Shown here piece by piece: positions 62,509 through 64,000 of a DNA stretch of 64,000 nucleotides (its first letter is position 1; every line of letters begins with the position of its first letter). The notes under the pieces were generated by a model, which was not told the DNA's origin, made no database searches, and worked only from the letters and a program-made list of their open reading frames with translations. The stretch spans positions 62,001-126,000 of the forward strand of contig NZ_BBWR01000017.1 in assembly GCF_001463905.1 (NCBI RefSeq), written 5' to 3'. The stretch comes from Aureimonas frigidaquae. Its GTDB lineage: Bacteria > Pseudomonadota > Alphaproteobacteria > Rhizobiales > Rhizobiaceae. Made by a program: the position numbers and the translations under genes.

Positions 62509-63411
62509 TCAGACCTTCTCGACGGCAGGGCGGCCAAGCAGGCCGGAGGGCATGAAGATCAGGACGATGGCAAGGATCGAGAAGGCCGCGACATCCTTGT
62601 ATTCGACCGAGAAGTAGCCCGACCAGAAGGTCTCGATCAGGCCGATCAGAAGGCCGCCGAGCATCGCACCCGGCAGGGAGCCGATGCCCCCGAGCACGGC
62701 CGCCGTGAAGGCTTTCACCCCGGCCAGGAACCCGATGTAGAAGTCGATCACGCCGTAATAGAGCAGGTACATAAGCCCCGCGACGGAGGCGAGGGCCGCG
62801 CCCATGACGAAGGTCAGCGAGATGGTCCGGTCGACATTGACGCCGAGGAGTGACGCCATCTTGGCATCCTGCTCGCAGGCGCGCTGCTGGCGGCCGAGCG
62901 AGGTGCGGGAGATGATCAGCGTGAAGACCGTCATCAGCACCAGGGTCACGGCGATGATGGTGAGCTGCATATACGAGATCTGGACCCCGTCCATGAGCTG
63001 GATGCTGCCCTGGATCTGCGGCGGCAGCGGCTTCACGCGCGCGCCCTGCGATACCTGGACGAAATTCTGCAGGAAGATGGACATGCCGATGGCGGTGATC
63101 AGCGGCGCAAGGCGAAAGGAGCCGCGCAGCGGCCGGTAGGCGATCCGCTCGACCGTCCACCCCCAGAGCGAGGCGAACAGCATCGCCACGATGATGATGA
63201 TGAGAAGAACAATCGGAAGGAAGGTGATGCCAAAGGACACGAGGACGAGAAACGTCGTCAGCGCGATGAAAGACCCGATCATGAAGATTTCGCCATGGGC
63301 GAAATTGATCATGCCGATAATGCCGTAGACCATGGTGTAGCCAATGGCGATCAGGCCGTAGATCGACCCTAGTGTCACGCCGTTGACAAGCTGTTGGAGG
63401 AAATATTCCAT
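62509..63411 (-). CDS. livH: Branched-chain amino acid ABC transporter permease LivH
   Basis: A 300-residue permease starting MEYFLQQLVNGVTLGSIYGL at ATG 63411. It has YTMVYGIIGMINFAHGEIFM and, in the coupling loop, TSLGRQQRACEQDAKMASLL, both typical of LivH. It ends MPSGLLGRPAVEKV. It is the first gene of the leftward liv set; the upstream frame is open but not coding-like. The 295-base gap to rirA must carry its promoter. Confidence 0.95.
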   Translation of the reverse strand: MEYFLQQLVNGVTLGSIYGLIAIGYTMVYGIIGMINFAHGEIFMIGSFIALTTFLVLVSFGITFLPIVLLIIIIVAMLFASLWGWTVERIAYRPLRGSFRLAPLITAIGMSIFLQNFVQVSQGARVKPLPPQIQGSIQLMDGVQISYMQLTIIAVTLVLMTVFTLIISRTSLGRQQRACEQDAKMASLLGVNVDRTISLTFVMGAALASVAGLMYLLYYGVIDFYIGFLAGVKAFTAAVLGGIGSLPGAMLGGLLIGLIETFWSGYFSVEYKDVAAFSILAIVLIFMPSGLLGRPAVEKV

Positions 63412-63641
63412 TTTTGTTTTTATCCCTATCGAACGCGTACGCGCTCCGACTCCCTTTGCGCCATCGGCCGGTTCCGCCTTGGAAAGAGGCACGATCAAAG
63501 TAGCAGCATTTTTTATAGGAATGATCAACGGCCTTAATGGGTGCCAGTGGGCAAGTGTCCCCAGGATCCGCACGGGCTTGATAATCTGAACGAAAGACTC
63601 CAATTTTGTACCGCCTTTGGGTGAAGCGGTCTTCCCATGAC

Positions 63642-63658
63642 TTTGGAATTGTTCTAAT
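63642..63658 (+). promoter_or_regulatory. Irr-box (ICE)-like palindrome upstream of rirA
   Basis: TTTGGAATTGTTCTAAT, centred on the perfect GAA-TTG-TTC, differs at two of fourteen specified positions from TTTAGAA-N3-TTCTAAA, the iron control element bound by Irr as I remember it. It ends 48 bases before the rirA start codon, a position suited to regulation. The rest of the divergent region (63412-63641) is AT-richer than the genes. I found no clear TGA-N9-TCA RirA box there. Confidence 0.5.
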
Positions 63659-63706
63659 ACCTTCGGGCGCCGGCAGGGTTACCGGGGCCAGCTCAGGAGA
63701 AGATCG

Positions 63707-64000
63707 ATGCGCCTGACGCGCCAGACCAATTATGCCATCCGCATGCTGATGTACTGTGCTGCAAAGGGCGACGGTTTGAGCCGCGTCGGCGAGATCGCCA
63801 CGGCCTATTCGGTTTCCGAGCTTTTTCTGTTCAAGATCCTGCAGCCTCTCGTCGAGGCCGGTTTCATCGAGACGCTGCGCGGGCGCAATGGCGGCATCCG
63901 CCTGGCCAAGCCTGCCTCGGAAATCACGTTGCGCGCCGTCGTGGTGGTGACGGAAGAGAGCTTCTCCTTGGCCGAATGCTTCGAGACGGGGGTGGTCGAT
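63707..64000 (+). CDS. rirA: Rrf2-family iron-responsive regulator RirA, N-terminal part
   Basis: The gene runs off the window; 98 codons are visible. Product begins MRLTRQTNYAIRMLMYCAAK, with the winged-helix recognition region VSELFLFKILQPLVEAGFIE and RGRNGGIRLAKPASEITL, and continues to LAECFETG, very close to Rhizobiales RirA. RirA binds an Fe-S cluster and represses iron uptake genes when iron is plentiful. The cluster cysteines lie mostly beyond the window; one (ECFE) is seen. AGGAGA is spaced 6 bases from ATG 63707. Divergent from livH. Confidence 0.9.
   Translation, partial: MRLTRQTNYAIRMLMYCAAKGDGLSRVGEIATAYSVSELFLFKILQPLVEAGFIETLRGRNGGIRLAKPASEITLRAVVVVTEESFSLAECFETGVVD

Noticed and set aside
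63580-63610. TGA-N9-TCC sequence before rirA as a possible RirA box
   Set aside because: The right half-site is TCC instead of TCA, so the match is too weak beside the better Irr-like palindrome.
1-64000. Horizontally acquired island, prophage, IS element or CRISPR array
   Set aside because: Base composition and codon use are even across the window, neighbours are standard Rhizobiales housekeeping genes, and no transposase, integrase, inverted-repeat pair or spaced direct repeats were seen.

Overview
The window looks like core chromosome of an alphaproteobacterium of the order Hyphomicrobiales (Rhizobiales). It is GC-rich with strong G/C bias at third codon positions. It carries paired 16-strand-type porins, a RirA-type Rrf2 regulator, glnE next to a PleC-type kinase, the slt/dapA/smpB block and the rpoZ-rsh-pyrE-acpS-lepB-rnc-era-recO block. 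I see no phage, insertion sequence, CRISPR array, tRNA or rRNA. A family such as Aurantimonadaceae, Rhizobiaceae or Brucellaceae is plausible, but I cannot fix the genus.

Layout. 0-15 kb: the tail of a histidine kinase, glnE (nitrogen control), a convergent PAS-containing PleC-like kinase, pepN, two transporters, a family-4 uracil-DNA glycosylase, ETF-ubiquinone oxidoreductase and AMP nucleosidase. 15-25 kb: a glutathione transferase, a coupled leftward set (ligD, gamma carbonic anhydrase, aminotransferase, DUF2147), and a rightward SbcD/SbcC-like repair pair. 25-28.9 kb: two porin genes sharing an identical leader and signal peptide, each with a terminator, plus a decayed scrap of a third porin 3' end. 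28.9-34.1 kb: a lytic transglycosylase divergent from dapA-smpB, then a family-5-like uracil-DNA glycosylase with a NYN-domain gene. 34.3-42 kb: rpoZ, rsh, pyrE, DUF2062, acpS, lepB, rnc, era, recO, a dense rightward housekeeping run. 42-48.5 kb: a phosphatase, an HD phosphohydrolase and ygfZ, then pyrC, two uncharacterised genes, a TIGR02301-type protein, a Nudix hydrolase, and a SRAP-fold protein that seems to have lost its catalytic residues. 48.7-57.6 kb: cysS, pip and a GFA enzyme in an overlapping run, rarD, a LOG-family protein, the biotin transporter bioYMN behind a D-amino-acid aminotransferase, and xylB. 57.6-64 kb: a leftward branched-chain amino acid ABC operon (livH-M-G-F, a small three-helix membrane protein, livK), divergent from rirA, whose start codon is preceded by an Irr-box-like palindrome.

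Many neighbours are joined by 4-base ATGA or TTGA start/stop overlaps, which mark likely operons. DNA repair recurs as a theme: two uracil-DNA glycosylases, LigD, the SbcCD-like pair and the SRAP relative. No wholly new system is obvious. The best leads are the catalytically empty SRAP protein, the porin remnant and shared leader, the small membrane protein in the liv operon, the hookless SbcC-like ATPase, two very small ORFs with good ribosome sites, and the putative Irr box before rirA.
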